A stretch of DNA of 64,000 nucleotides from contig NZ_WBMR01000001.1 in NCBI RefSeq assembly GCF_008923365.1, positions 124,001 to 188,000 of the forward strand, read 5' to 3'. The translations under genes and the position numbers were made by a program. This document shows positions 50,106 through 58,752 of this stretch, piece by piece. The notes under the pieces are model-generated. The model did not search any database, was not told where the DNA came from, and worked only from the letters and a program-made list of their open reading frames with translations. Each line of letters opens with the position of its first letter. The first letter of the stretch is position 1. This DNA is from Actinomadura montaniterrae (GTDB lineage: Bacteria; Actinomycetota; Actinomycetes; Streptosporangiales; Streptosporangiaceae).

Positions 50106-53100
50106 GTGTGCGCCGATGAGAACTCAGCTCGTTCGGGGGGCGTCACAGTGGCTGGTGATCGATCGTGGTGGCCCGCGGCCAGGGATCCGGCCAGGCTGGG
50201 GAAGGGGTTGTCGGAGTTGGTGGAGCGGTTGGAGCCGGGTGATCCCGAGCGGATCGGGGAGTTCTGGCTGGCGGGGCGGTTGGGCGCCGGTGGGCAGGGG
50301 GTGGTGTACGAGGCCTACGGACCCGACGGGGCGCGGGTGGCGGTGAAGGTCCTGCACGGGGCGAGCGGCTCCTCGGGGGAGCTGGAGCAGATGGCGGCCG
50401 AGGCGCGGGCCGCGCAGCGGGTCGCCTCGTTCTGCACCGCGCGGATCGTGCAGGTGCGGTTGAAGCCGCCGCGGCCCTACATCGTCAGCGAGTACATCGA
50501 CGGGGTGAGCCTGCAGGCCGCGGTCGTCGGCGGGCCGGGACGCGAGCCCCGCCTGTTCGCCGGGGACGAGCTGCACCGGCTCGGGATCGGGATCGCCACG
50601 GCGTTGACGGCCATCCACCAGGCCAGGGTCGTGCATCGCGACCTGAAACCGGGCAACGTCATGTTGGGGCCCGACGGTCCCCGGCTGATCGATTTCGGGA
50701 TCGCGCGGATGGTGGAGACCCACTCGGCGACCCAGGCCGGGGGGCTCACCGGGACGTTGCGCTACATGCCGCCGGAGGTGTACGCCGGGCGGCGCGCCGG
50801 GGCCGAGGCCGACGTGTTCGCCTGGGGCGCGATCATGGTGTTCGCCGCCACCGGCCGGCACGCCTTCCCCGGCGACACCCTGCCGCAGATCGCCCACCAG
50901 GTCCGCACCCACCACCCTGACCTGTCGGCCCTGCCCGAGCCGCTGCGGGCGCTGGTGGCCGCGGCCCTGGACAAGGACCCGCTGCGGCGCCCGTCGGCGC
51001 GCGCCGTCCTGACGGCGCTGACCGGCGACCCCCACCAGGACACCGGCCTGGAAGACCTGATGAACCTGGGGTCCGCGCAAGCCGCTCCGCACACCGGCTG
51101 GGAGCCGGGAGACCCCGCGCTGGGCAAGCTCGCCGAGGACGTCTACACAAGCCTGTCCCCAGAAGACCGGTACCTGGTCCCCGAAGTGTTCCTGCGCTGT
51201 GTGGTACCCGGGGAAGACGGGGGCTGGTCCATCCGCCCGGCAGCGGCCGAGGAACTGTTCGACCGTCATAGCCCGGCCGAGGCGGCGGCGCTGCGGCGGG
51301 TGGTCCGGGCCTTCGCGCCGCTGCTGGCCGTCACCGGTGCCCAGGCATCCGGTTCCCTCGGGCAGCAGCCGGGCTCGCGGACCGGTGAGCGGATCGTCGT
51401 GACGCGTCCGGCGCTGCCGCGGGCTTGGCCGCGGCTGCGTGACTGGCTCGACGGCCATCAGGAGCTGGCCGCCCATCACCGGGTCCGCCAGGCCGCCCAC
51501 ACCTGGAAGGCCAACGGGCAGCGCCGCGGTGACGTGCTGACCGGAGTCGACCTCGACCAGGCCATGCATTGGGCCGCCAGCGGGCACCCGCCGTTTCCCA
51601 ACCGGACCGAACGCGCCCTGCTGGACGCCAGCAACCGCGCCCGGACCACCCGCACCCGGCGCACCCGTGCCACCGCGCTGGTCCTGGCCGTCGCCACCCT
51701 GCTGTCCCTGACCGCCACCGGCTGGGCCGTCCGGGCACAACGCACCGTCACCCGCCAGCGCGACTCCGCCGTCTCCGGCCAGCTCCTCACGCGAAGCGAA
51801 CAGTCGGCCGACCCGGCGGTGGCGGCGCTCCTCGCTGCAGCGTCCCGCAGTGTCCGGAAGACCCCCGAGAACCGTGCGCGCCTCCTCGACATCCTGGCCG
51901 GACCGGAACGCGCCGTCCTCACCGGCCACACCGACTTCGTGTGGTCGGTGGCGTTCAGCCCAGACGGCAAGACCCTGGCCACCGGCGGCGACGACAAGAC
52001 CGTCCGGCTGTGGGACGCCCGCACCCACCAGCCGATCGGCACTCCACTCGGTCACACGGACCCCGTGAGCTCGGTGGCGTTCAGTCCCGACGGGAACATC
52101 CTGGCCACCGCGAGCGACAAGACCGTGCGGCTCTGGGACCCCCACACCCGCCGACCGATCGGCGCCCCCCTCACCGGCCATACCGGCAAGGTGAATTCGG
52201 TGGCGTTCAGTCCCGATGGCAAGACGCTGGCCACCGGCGGCGAGGACAAGACCGTCCGGCTGTGGGACACCCGCACTCACCAGCCGATCGGCGCTCCACT
52301 CACCGGCCACGGCTACACCGTGCATGCGGTGGCGTTCAGTCCCGACGGCACCATCCTGGCCTCCGCCGGCCTCGATCAGACCGTGCGACTCTGGGACGCC
52401 CGCACCCATCAGCCGATCGGCAAGCCGCTCGCCGGCCACACCGACTACGTGAATTCGTTGGCGTTCAGCCCCGACGGCGGCACGTTGGCCTCCGCGGGAT
52501 ACGACGACACCGTCCGGCTCTGGGACATCCGCGCCCACCAGCCGATCGGCAAGCCCCTCAGCCACACCGGCCCCGTGACTTCGGTGGCGTTCAGCCCCGA
52601 TGGCAAGACCCTGGCCACCGCCAGTGAGAACAAGACCGTCCGGTTCTTCGACACCCGGACCCGCCGACCGATCGGCACGCCCCTCACCGGCCACACCGGC
52701 TCCGTGTTGTCGGTCGCGTTCAGTCCCGACGGCAAAACCCTGGCCACCGGCAGCGACGACAAGACCGTGCGGTTGTGGGACACCAGCACCTACCAGCCGC
52801 CCCGCAATCCCCTCACCGGCCACACCGGCCGCGTGCAATCAGTGACGTTCAGCCGAGACGGTAAGACGCTGGCCACCGGCGGCGACGACAAGACCGTCCG
52901 GCTCTGGGACACCCGCACCCGCCAACCGATCGGCGCCCCGCTCAGCGGAACCGGCTTCGTCTACTCGGTGGCGCTCAGCCCAGACGGCAAGACCCTGATC
53001 ACCGGCGACTACGACAACATCGCGCGGGCCTGGGACACTCGCACCCACCGCCAGACCGGCGGTACCCTCACCGGCTACTACGGGCCCGTGACTTCGGTGG

Positions 53101-53807
53101 CGTACAGTCCCGACGGGAAGATCCTGGCCGCCGCGAGTTACGACGACACTGTGCGGCTCTGGGACAGCCGCACTTACCAACCGATCGGCAACCCTCTCAC
53201 CGGCCATACCGGCCCCGTGAGGTCGGTGGCGTTCAGCCCAGACGGCAATACCCTGGCCACCGCCGGCAACGACCACACCGTGCGATTGTGGGACACCCGC
53301 ACCGGCCACCAGACCGGCCCTCCTCTCACCGGCCACACCGGCTACGTGAATTCGGTGGCGTTCAGTCCCGACGGCCACACGCTGGCCACCGCCAGCGACG
53401 ACAAGACCGTGCGGTTGTGGGACACCCGCACCCACCAGCAGCTCGGCACCCCCCTCATCGGCTATAGCGGCTTCGTGCTCGCGGTGGCGTTCAGCCCTGA
53501 CGGCAACATCCTGGCCACCGGCGGATACGACAAGACCGTGCGGCTCTTCGACACCCGATCCCACCAACAGATCGGCGATCCCCTCAGCGGTCATACCGGC
53601 TATGTGAGAGCAATGGCGTTCAGCCCGGACGGCAAGACCCTCGCGACCGGCGGCGACGACGAGACCGTGCGGCTCTGGGACATCGCGATGCCCCAGGACA
53701 AGGACCTGGTCGGCCTCGCCTGTCGAATGGCTGGGCGCTCGCTGACACGCAAGGAATGGGCCGAGTACGCGCCGACCGGCATCGGGTTCCAGAAGGCCTG
53801 TCCATGA
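50106..53807 (+). CDS. Ser/Thr protein kinase with C-terminal WD40 repeats
   Basis: 1233 residues from GTG 50106 (GTG 50148 possible). Kinase domain about 50-320: GRLGAGGQGVVYEA, VAVKVL, HRDLKPGNVM and IDFGIARM are all present, so it should be active. A helical linker follows, then one transmembrane helix near 525-545 (TALVLAVATLLSLTATGWAV). Fourteen WD40 units from about 600 to 1195 (VxSVAFSPDGKTLATGxDDKTVRLWD type) make two seven-bladed propellers outside the membrane. It probably senses a ligand outside and phosphorylates inside. Confidence 0.93.
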   Translation: MCADENSARSGGVTVAGDRSWWPAARDPARLGKGLSELVERLEPGDPERIGEFWLAGRLGAGGQGVVYEAYGPDGARVAVKVLHGASGSSGELEQMAAEARAAQRVASFCTARIVQVRLKPPRPYIVSEYIDGVSLQAAVVGGPGREPRLFAGDELHRLGIGIATALTAIHQARVVHRDLKPGNVMLGPDGPRLIDFGIARMVETHSATQAGGLTGTLRYMPPEVYAGRRAGAEADVFAWGAIMVFAATGRHAFPGDTLPQIAHQVRTHHPDLSALPEPLRALVAAALDKDPLRRPSARAVLTALTGDPHQDTGLEDLMNLGSAQAAPHTGWEPGDPALGKLAEDVYTSLSPEDRYLVPEVFLRCVVPGEDGGWSIRPAAAEELFDRHSPAEAAALRRVVRAFAPLLAVTGAQASGSLGQQPGSRTGERIVVTRPALPRAWPRLRDWLDGHQELAAHHRVRQAAHTWKANGQRRGDVLTGVDLDQAMHWAASGHPPFPNRTERALLDASNRARTTRTRRTRATALVLAVATLLSLTATGWAVRAQRTVTRQRDSAVSGQLLTRSEQSADPAVAALLAAASRSVRKTPENRARLLDILAGPERAVLTGHTDFVWSVAFSPDGKTLATGGDDKTVRLWDARTHQPIGTPLGHTDPVSSVAFSPDGNILATASDKTVRLWDPHTRRPIGAPLTGHTGKVNSVAFSPDGKTLATGGEDKTVRLWDTRTHQPIGAPLTGHGYTVHAVAFSPDGTILASAGLDQTVRLWDARTHQPIGKPLAGHTDYVNSLAFSPDGGTLASAGYDDTVRLWDIRAHQPIGKPLSHTGPVTSVAFSPDGKTLATASENKTVRFFDTRTRRPIGTPLTGHTGSVLSVAFSPDGKTLATGSDDKTVRLWDTSTYQPPRNPLTGHTGRVQSVTFSRDGKTLATGGDDKTVRLWDTRTRQPIGAPLSGTGFVYSVALSPDGKTLITGDYDNIARAWDTRTHRQTGGTLTGYYGPVTSVAYSPDGKILAAASYDDTVRLWDSRTYQPIGNPLTGHTGPVRSVAFSPDGNTLATAGNDHTVRLWDTRTGHQTGPPLTGHTGYVNSVAFSPDGHTLATASDDKTVRLWDTRTHQQLGTPLIGYSGFVLAVAFSPDGNILATGGYDKTVRLFDTRSHQQIGDPLSGHTGYVRAMAFSPDGKTLATGGDDETVRLWDIAMPQDKDLVGLACRMAGRSLTRKEWAEYAPTGIGFQKACP
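51917..53683 (+). repeat. 14 WD40-encoding units
   Basis: Direct repeats of about 126 bases, recognisable from the recurring FSPDGKTLA and TVRLWD codons. The DNA copies are very similar, so the number may vary between strains by recombination. Units 8-10 are the most divergent (IARAWD, YGPVTSVAYS). Confidence 0.88.
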
Positions 53808-53817
53808 CGGGCCCAGG

Positions 53818-54468
53818 TCAGGGAGCGGAATCGGGGGCGCCGAGACCGGCCTGGCGGGCTCGGACGATCGCCTCGGAGCGGTCGGCCACCTGGAGTTTGG
53901 CGAAGATGCTGGAGATGTGGTTGGCGACCGTCTTGGGGGAGATGCCGAGCCGCCGGGCGATCTCGGCGTTCGGACGGCCCGCGGCGATCAGGCCCAGGAC
54001 GTCGCGCTCCCGGCCGGTCAGTTCCGGGAACGGCTCCGTCGCGGCCGGCGGGGCGGCGAAGAAGCCCAGCACGCGGCGGGCGATGCCCGGCCCGAAGATC
54101 GCCTCTCCGGCCGCCACGGACTGGATGGCCCGGACGATCTCCGTCTGCTCGGACCCCTTGAGCAGGTAGCCGCGGGCGCCGGCGCGCATGGCGGAGAACA
54201 CCGAGTCGTCGTCCTCGTACATCGTCAGCATCAGCACGGCCACGCCGGGGGCCGCGGCGGCGATCTGGCGGGTGGCCTCGATCCCGTCCAGGCCGGGCAT
54301 CTGGATGTCCATGACCAGGACGTCCGGGCGCTGCGTGACGGCCTCGCGCACCGCGGCCCGGCCGTCGGCGACCGCGGCCAGGACGGTCAGGCCGTCGATG
54401 GAGCCGAGCAGGGCGGTGAGGCCGCTGCGGACGATCGGGTGGTCGTCGGCGACGACGATGCCGATCAT
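53818..54468 (-). CDS. NarL/LuxR-type response regulator
   Basis: 216 residues from ATG 54468. The receiver domain has acidic DDHP near 8-11, the phospho-acceptor Asp in LVMDIQMPGLDG near 53, and the Lys in GYLLKGSE near 104. The DNA-binding domain is LTGRERDVLGLIAAGRPNAE, then RLGISPKTVANHISSIFAKL. It is co-transcribed with the histidine kinase, whose stop overlaps its ATG. Confidence 0.95.
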   Translation of the reverse strand: MIGIVVADDHPIVRSGLTALLGSIDGLTVLAAVADGRAAVREAVTQRPDVLVMDIQMPGLDGIEATRQIAAAAPGVAVLMLTMYEDDDSVFSAMRAGARGYLLKGSEQTEIVRAIQSVAAGEAIFGPGIARRVLGFFAAPPAATEPFPELTGRERDVLGLIAAGRPNAEIARRLGISPKTVANHISSIFAKLQVADRSEAIVRARQAGLGAPDSAP

Positions 54469-56447
54469 CGGGGGACCGCCAGGGGGAGCGCGGCGGCGAC
54501 CCGGCCGCCTTGCGGGCCCGGCCCCGCCTCGCAGACGCCGCCCACCTCGGCGGCCCGCTCGCGCATCGACGCCATCCCGACGCCGCCGCACCATGGCCGG
54601 TCGCGCGCGGTCCCGTCGTCCGTGACCTGGACGTGGAGCCTCCCGTCCAGGTGGATCCGCACGTCCACCCGGTGCGCTCCGGAGTGCCGCACCGCGTTGG
54701 TCAGCGCCTCCACCGCGATCCGGTACGCGGCCGCCTCGACCGCCGCGGGCAGGGCGGGCAGGGTCTCCGGCGCGGTCAGCCGGACGGCCATCCCGTCGCG
54801 GGCGAGCCGGTCGATCGCCTGCCGGACGGCGCCGACGAGCCCGAGGTCGTCGAGGGCGGGCGGGCGCAGGTCGTAGACGAGCCGGCGGATGCCGGCGACG
54901 GCGCGGGCGACCTCGCCGCGCAGTTCGGCGATCAGCTCGCGGGCGGCGGCCGGGTCCGCGGCCAGCAGGTTGCCCGCCGCGTCGGCCTTGAAGGCGACCC
55001 CGGTCAGGGCGGGGCCGAGCCCGTCGTGCAGGTCGCGGCGCAGGCGCCGCCGCTCCTCTTCGCGGGCCATCACGATCGCCTCCCGGGAGCGCTGCAGCTC
55101 GTCCGACAGTCCCACGGCGTGCACCGCGACCGAAAGGGGCGCGGCCAGCAGTTCCAGTACCGCCCGGTCGGTGCGGCCGAGGCGCTTCTCGCCCGGGCGC
55201 AGCCCGATGACGAGGTCGCCGATGCGGTCGGGCCCGTAGGTGACGGGCAGCGTGCGCAGCAGTTCCGGGGCGTCGCCGGAGGCGGCGATCTCGGTTCCGC
55301 CGGCGCGCAGCGCCGCGAACGGCAGGCGCAGCGCCTCCCGTACCGCCTCCAGCACACCGGGCAGCCCGGCCGCGAGCCGCTCACCGACCCGCGACACCGC
55401 CCGCACGGGATCGCTGCGGTCGCCGTACAGCACCCGGTCGACCAGGCGTTGCAGGCGGACCCGTACCGGGTTGAACCCGACGGCGATCAGGACGGTCGCG
55501 GCGAGCGAACTGCCCAGCCCGACCTGTTCGCGCATGACCCGGTCCAGGAGCGCGACCAGCCCGATGTAGACCCCGGCCACCCCCGTGGTGAGCAGGCCGT
55601 ACAGGACGGTCCGGGACACCACGAGCCGGATGTCGAGCAGCCGGTACCGCAGGATCGCGATCGTCATCGCGGCCGGCACGAGCGGGATCGAGAACAGCAC
55701 CACGACCAGCGTTCCGGCGACGAACGCCCACGGCACCCACGCCACCGCCATGATCAGCACCGCGGCGACCAGCCAGAGCAGCTGCCGCCGGCGGCGCTCG
55801 TCGCCGCGGCGGTAGCGCACCGCCAGCGCGGCGAGCCCGGCCAGGACGACGAGCAGGGTCCGCGCCTCCGCGACCGGTGTCAGCCAGGCCGCGGGTGAGC
55901 CTTGCACGGCGGTGTAACCCAGCGGATAGCCGTCGGCGATCGGGTCGTGCTCGGTGGCGAGCTCGGCCTCGAAGAGCGGGCTGGAGAGCACGGTCGCCCA
56001 CGCCACCCATCGCCAGCCGCGGCCGAGCCCCGCGTCGCCAGGGAAGAGCTGCAGCAACAGCGGCAGGCACAGCCCGATCGCCCACGGCCACGAACACGTG
56101 GCGACCGTGACCAGGCCGCGGACGAGGACGTCAGGCCACCCGTGGGTCAGGCCGTACCTCACCAGCGGCACGGCGCCCGCGGTGACGGCCTGCAGTACGC
56201 CGGCCGCGAGCAGCAGCCGGCCGACCGGGTTGCGCGGCCGGTGCCAGGACACCAGGACCCCGCAGGTGGCGAAGGAGACGCCGATCAGCGCGTTGGTCAC
56301 GACGAAGGCGTCCAGCGCCTCGCCGAAGCTCATCCCGACGGCCGCCGCGGAGACCGCGCCCGTGACCGCGGAGCCGACCGCGGCGCCGAACAGAGCCGCC
56401 GACAGGACGCGGCGGCGCCGCGTCCGGCCGTGAGGGTCGCGGTTCAT
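54465..56447 (-). CDS. NarX/DesK-type sensor histidine kinase
   Basis: 660 residues from ATG 56447. About eight to ten N-terminal transmembrane helices (to about residue 340) form the sensor, then a GAF-like region. The dimerisation His is in RRLRRDLHDGLGPALTG near 480, and the ATPase is recognisable by EALTNAVRHSGAHRV near 580 and GGVGMASMRERAAEVGG near 625. This HisKA_3 kinase phosphorylates the adjacent regulator. Its stop overlaps the regulator start by 4 bases (ATGA). Confidence 0.93.
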   Translation of the reverse strand: MNRDPHGRTRRRRVLSAALFGAAVGSAVTGAVSAAAVGMSFGEALDAFVVTNALIGVSFATCGVLVSWHRPRNPVGRLLLAAGVLQAVTAGAVPLVRYGLTHGWPDVLVRGLVTVATCSWPWAIGLCLPLLLQLFPGDAGLGRGWRWVAWATVLSSPLFEAELATEHDPIADGYPLGYTAVQGSPAAWLTPVAEARTLLVVLAGLAALAVRYRRGDERRRRQLLWLVAAVLIMAVAWVPWAFVAGTLVVVLFSIPLVPAAMTIAILRYRLLDIRLVVSRTVLYGLLTTGVAGVYIGLVALLDRVMREQVGLGSSLAATVLIAVGFNPVRVRLQRLVDRVLYGDRSDPVRAVSRVGERLAAGLPGVLEAVREALRLPFAALRAGGTEIAASGDAPELLRTLPVTYGPDRIGDLVIGLRPGEKRLGRTDRAVLELLAAPLSVAVHAVGLSDELQRSREAIVMAREEERRRLRRDLHDGLGPALTGVAFKADAAGNLLAADPAAARELIAELRGEVARAVAGIRRLVYDLRPPALDDLGLVGAVRQAIDRLARDGMAVRLTAPETLPALPAAVEAAAYRIAVEALTNAVRHSGAHRVDVRIHLDGRLHVQVTDDGTARDRPWCGGVGMASMRERAAEVGGVCEAGPGPQGGRVAAALPLAVPR

Positions 56448-56576
56448 GCCGCCATGATGACCCGCGGCGCCCGGCCTGTCGTGGGGGCCGGGTCCCAGCC
56501 GGGCCGGGAGATCCTCCCGGCCCGGACGCGCGGCGCACCCTCCCGGCGGGAGCACACGGGAGCCCACCGTGAGGGC

Positions 56577-57257
56577 ATGACGACCACCACGGCGCCCGCC
56601 AGGCAGGGCGCGAACCACATGAGGGCCGGCACCATCGGCCTCGCACTGCTCATCCCGGTCGGACCGCTCGCCGTCGCGGTCCTGCGCGGGATACTTCCGT
56701 ACCGGACGACCGACTCGATGACCGCGATGGCCGGGAAGGTCGCCGCCCACCAAGGAGCCGAGCAGGCGGTGCTGTGGCTCAGCATGGCGGCGGCCTTCGC
56801 CCTCGTCCCCGGCACGATCGCGATCGGGGCCCTGGCGGTCCGCGGCGCCCGGCGCCTCGGCACCGCCGCGACGATCCTGGCGGTGGCGGGCTTCTCCGCG
56901 CTGCCGGGCATCGTCGCCCCCGACCAGGCGGCCCTCGCGGGCACCGAGGCCGGGCTCTCCCCGGCGGCCGTCGGGCATCTGCTCGACCAGGTGAACGAGC
57001 AGCCCACGATCGCGCTCGCCGGGGTCGTCTTCGTCCTCGGCCACGTGCTCGGCGTGCTGCTGCTCGGCATCGCGCTGTGGCGCGCCGGAGCGATCCCCGC
57101 CTGGGCGGGCCTCGTCCTGGCGGTCTCCCAGCCCCTGCACGCGGTGTTCGCCGTCGGCGTCCCCAACCACGCGCTGGACGCCTGCGCCTGGGGCTTGACC
57201 GCCCTCGGCTACGCGGTCGCCGCCCGTGCCCTCCTCCTCGGACGGACGCCGCGATGA
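56577..57257 (+). CDS. Hypothetical membrane protein divergent from the two-component system
   Basis: 226 residues from ATG 56577 behind GTGAGGGC. Five to six helices: AGTIGLALLIPVGPLAVAVL, EQAVLWLSMAAAFALVPGTI, GTAATILAVAGFSALPGIVA, ALAGVVFVLGHVLGVLLLGI and two more. Its 130-base divergence from the histidine kinase gene suggests it is the system's target or accessory. No named family recognised. Confidence 0.75.
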   Translation: MTTTTAPARQGANHMRAGTIGLALLIPVGPLAVAVLRGILPYRTTDSMTAMAGKVAAHQGAEQAVLWLSMAAAFALVPGTIAIGALAVRGARRLGTAATILAVAGFSALPGIVAPDQAALAGTEAGLSPAAVGHLLDQVNEQPTIALAGVVFVLGHVLGVLLLGIALWRAGAIPAWAGLVLAVSQPLHAVFAVGVPNHALDACAWGLTALGYAVAARALLLGRTPR

Positions 57258-57367
57258 CCCGGCAGGACACCGCCGTGAACGGATAGGGCCCCCGGACGAC
57301 CGGCCGGTTGCTGTTGCTCACCGCCCGCAAGTCCGCGACCGTCTGACCCCCCGTTCCCATGGACGCG

Positions 57368-57417
57368 GTCAGGCGGGGTCGGGTCCCGGTGCAGTCAGGT
57401 GGGGTCGGGCCCCGGTG
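57368..57417. repeat. Tandem imperfect duplication at the 3' end of the ROK gene
   Basis: Two 24-base copies (57368-57391, 57394-57417) differ at two positions, with a 26-base period. The right copy contains the ROK stop codon and last codons; the left copy lies just beyond, so the gene end was duplicated. Confidence 0.75.
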
Positions 57418-58591
57418 GTGAGGTCGCGGGGCGGACCGGCGGGCGCAGGGCCGGGGCGTCGGGGGCGAAGAAGAGCTGGTCGAGGTGCTCGATCGCGTAG
57501 TCGATGGCGCCGAGGACGACGCACTCGTCGCCGAGGGTGGACGCGCTGAGCTTCGGCATGCGCAGGCAGACCCGTTCGAGGCGGGAGCGCAGGGGCGGCA
57601 GCAGGACGTCGGCGGAGCGGGAGAAGCCGCCGCCGAGCACCACGATCTCCGGATCGAGGAGGAGGACCGCCGCGGCGGTGCCGACCGCGAGCTTGTCGGT
57701 GAAGCGGGCGACGGCGTCCAGGGCCGTCGGGTCGCCGTCGCGGGCGGCCGCCAGGGTGAATCCGGCGGCGTCCTCGGGCGGCAGGCCGTCGGGGACGATC
57801 GCGGCGTCGTTGAGGTCCACCGGCCCGTCCCGCCAGCCGGCCTCGGGGAGCATGACGATCTCGCCGGCCGCCGCCCCGAAGCCGCGGTGGAGCCGGCCGT
57901 CGATGATCAGGCCGGTGCCCATGCGGCGCCCGATGTGCAGGAAGACGACGTCCCTGGCGTCGCGGGCCACGCCGCGCCTGGTCTCGGCCAGGGCGGCGAG
58001 CCGGCTGTCGTTCTCGACCAGCACCCGGCAGGGGAACATCTCGCCGAGCAGGCCGCCGAGGTCGAGGTCGCGCCAGGCCGGGATCGAGGCCGACATGATG
58101 ACCCGGCCTTCGGGGCCGACGAGCCCGGTGGTGCCGACCGCGACCGCCCACAGGTCGGCGATCGTCAGCCCGCCCAGGGCGAGGCAGGTGGCGGCGGCCT
58201 GCTCGATCGCCGCCAGCCGGTCCTCGAGCGGCGCGCCGGGGTGCGCCGGGCGGCGCGTCTCGGCGATGACGCCGCCGTCGAGGTCGGCGAGGGCGGCGCG
58301 GATGTGGTACGCGCCGATGTCGAGGCCCATGAGGTGCCCGCCGTCGGCGCGGAACCGGTAGCGCCGGGCCGGCCGGCCCATCGTCCCGGACGCCGGGGGG
58401 ACCTCCTCCACCCATCCCATGGCGCTCAGCTCGTCGATGACCTCCTTGGTGGAGGGCCGCGACAGCCCGGTGCGCTCGGCCAGCGCGGACAGGGTCGCCG
58501 CCTCGGCTCCGCGCAGCGTCTTGATCACGGTCAGCGCGTTGAGCTGCCGTAACCGGGACAGGTCGCCACCCATCGGCGGCATCGTCGACAT
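57395..58591 (-). CDS. ROK-family transcriptional repressor
   Basis: 398 residues. The N-terminal winged helix-turn-helix (about 15-75) includes RLRQLNALTVIKTLRGAEAA and LAERTGLSRPSTKEVI. The ROK domain includes MGLDIGAYHIRAALADLDGG and VENDSRLAALAE near 195. The usual GxxGE-x-GH metal segment is GAAAGEIVMLPEAG, lacking the His, and there is no CxCG cluster, so the classical zinc site is absent. It is divergent from the alpha-galactosidase/ABC operon and is its likely repressor. Confidence 0.9.
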   Translation of the reverse strand: MSTMPPMGGDLSRLRQLNALTVIKTLRGAEAATLSALAERTGLSRPSTKEVIDELSAMGWVEEVPPASGTMGRPARRYRFRADGGHLMGLDIGAYHIRAALADLDGGVIAETRRPAHPGAPLEDRLAAIEQAAATCLALGGLTIADLWAVAVGTTGLVGPEGRVIMSASIPAWRDLDLGGLLGEMFPCRVLVENDSRLAALAETRRGVARDARDVVFLHIGRRMGTGLIIDGRLHRGFGAAAGEIVMLPEAGWRDGPVDLNDAAIVPDGLPPEDAAGFTLAAARDGDPTALDAVARFTDKLAVGTAAAVLLLDPEIVVLGGGFSRSADVLLPPLRSRLERVCLRMPKLSASTLGDECVVLGAIDYAIEHLDQLFFAPDAPALRPPVRPATSPPGPDPT

Positions 58592-58681
58592 CAGAAGGTT
58601 CCCTTCGGAACTGAGGGGCGGGGGCGACAGCGGCTCACTCGATCAGCCTAGGCGGGCGGCAAGTCCAGTGCAAAGCACCCA

Positions 58682-58711
58682 TTGCCATCCACCTCCGGCC
58701 CGTGTACTAAT
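58682..58711 (+). promoter_or_regulatory. Candidate promoter of the alpha-galactoside operon
   Basis: TTGCCA (58682-58687), 17-base gap, TACTAA (58705-58710), about 42 bases before the ATG at 58753. The following A/T-rich CTATATAACTCTCC segment and short CTCTC/GAGAG arms would suit a ROK operator. GGAAGTGAG serves as ribosome site. Confidence 0.45.
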
Positions 58712-58752
58712 GATGGTCTCCTATATAACTCTCCTGGAAGTGAGAGCATCCG

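Noticed and set aside
51917..53683. CRISPR-like or minisatellite array
   Set aside because: The repeats are in frame and encode WD40 blades of the kinase; no constant repeat with unique spacers.
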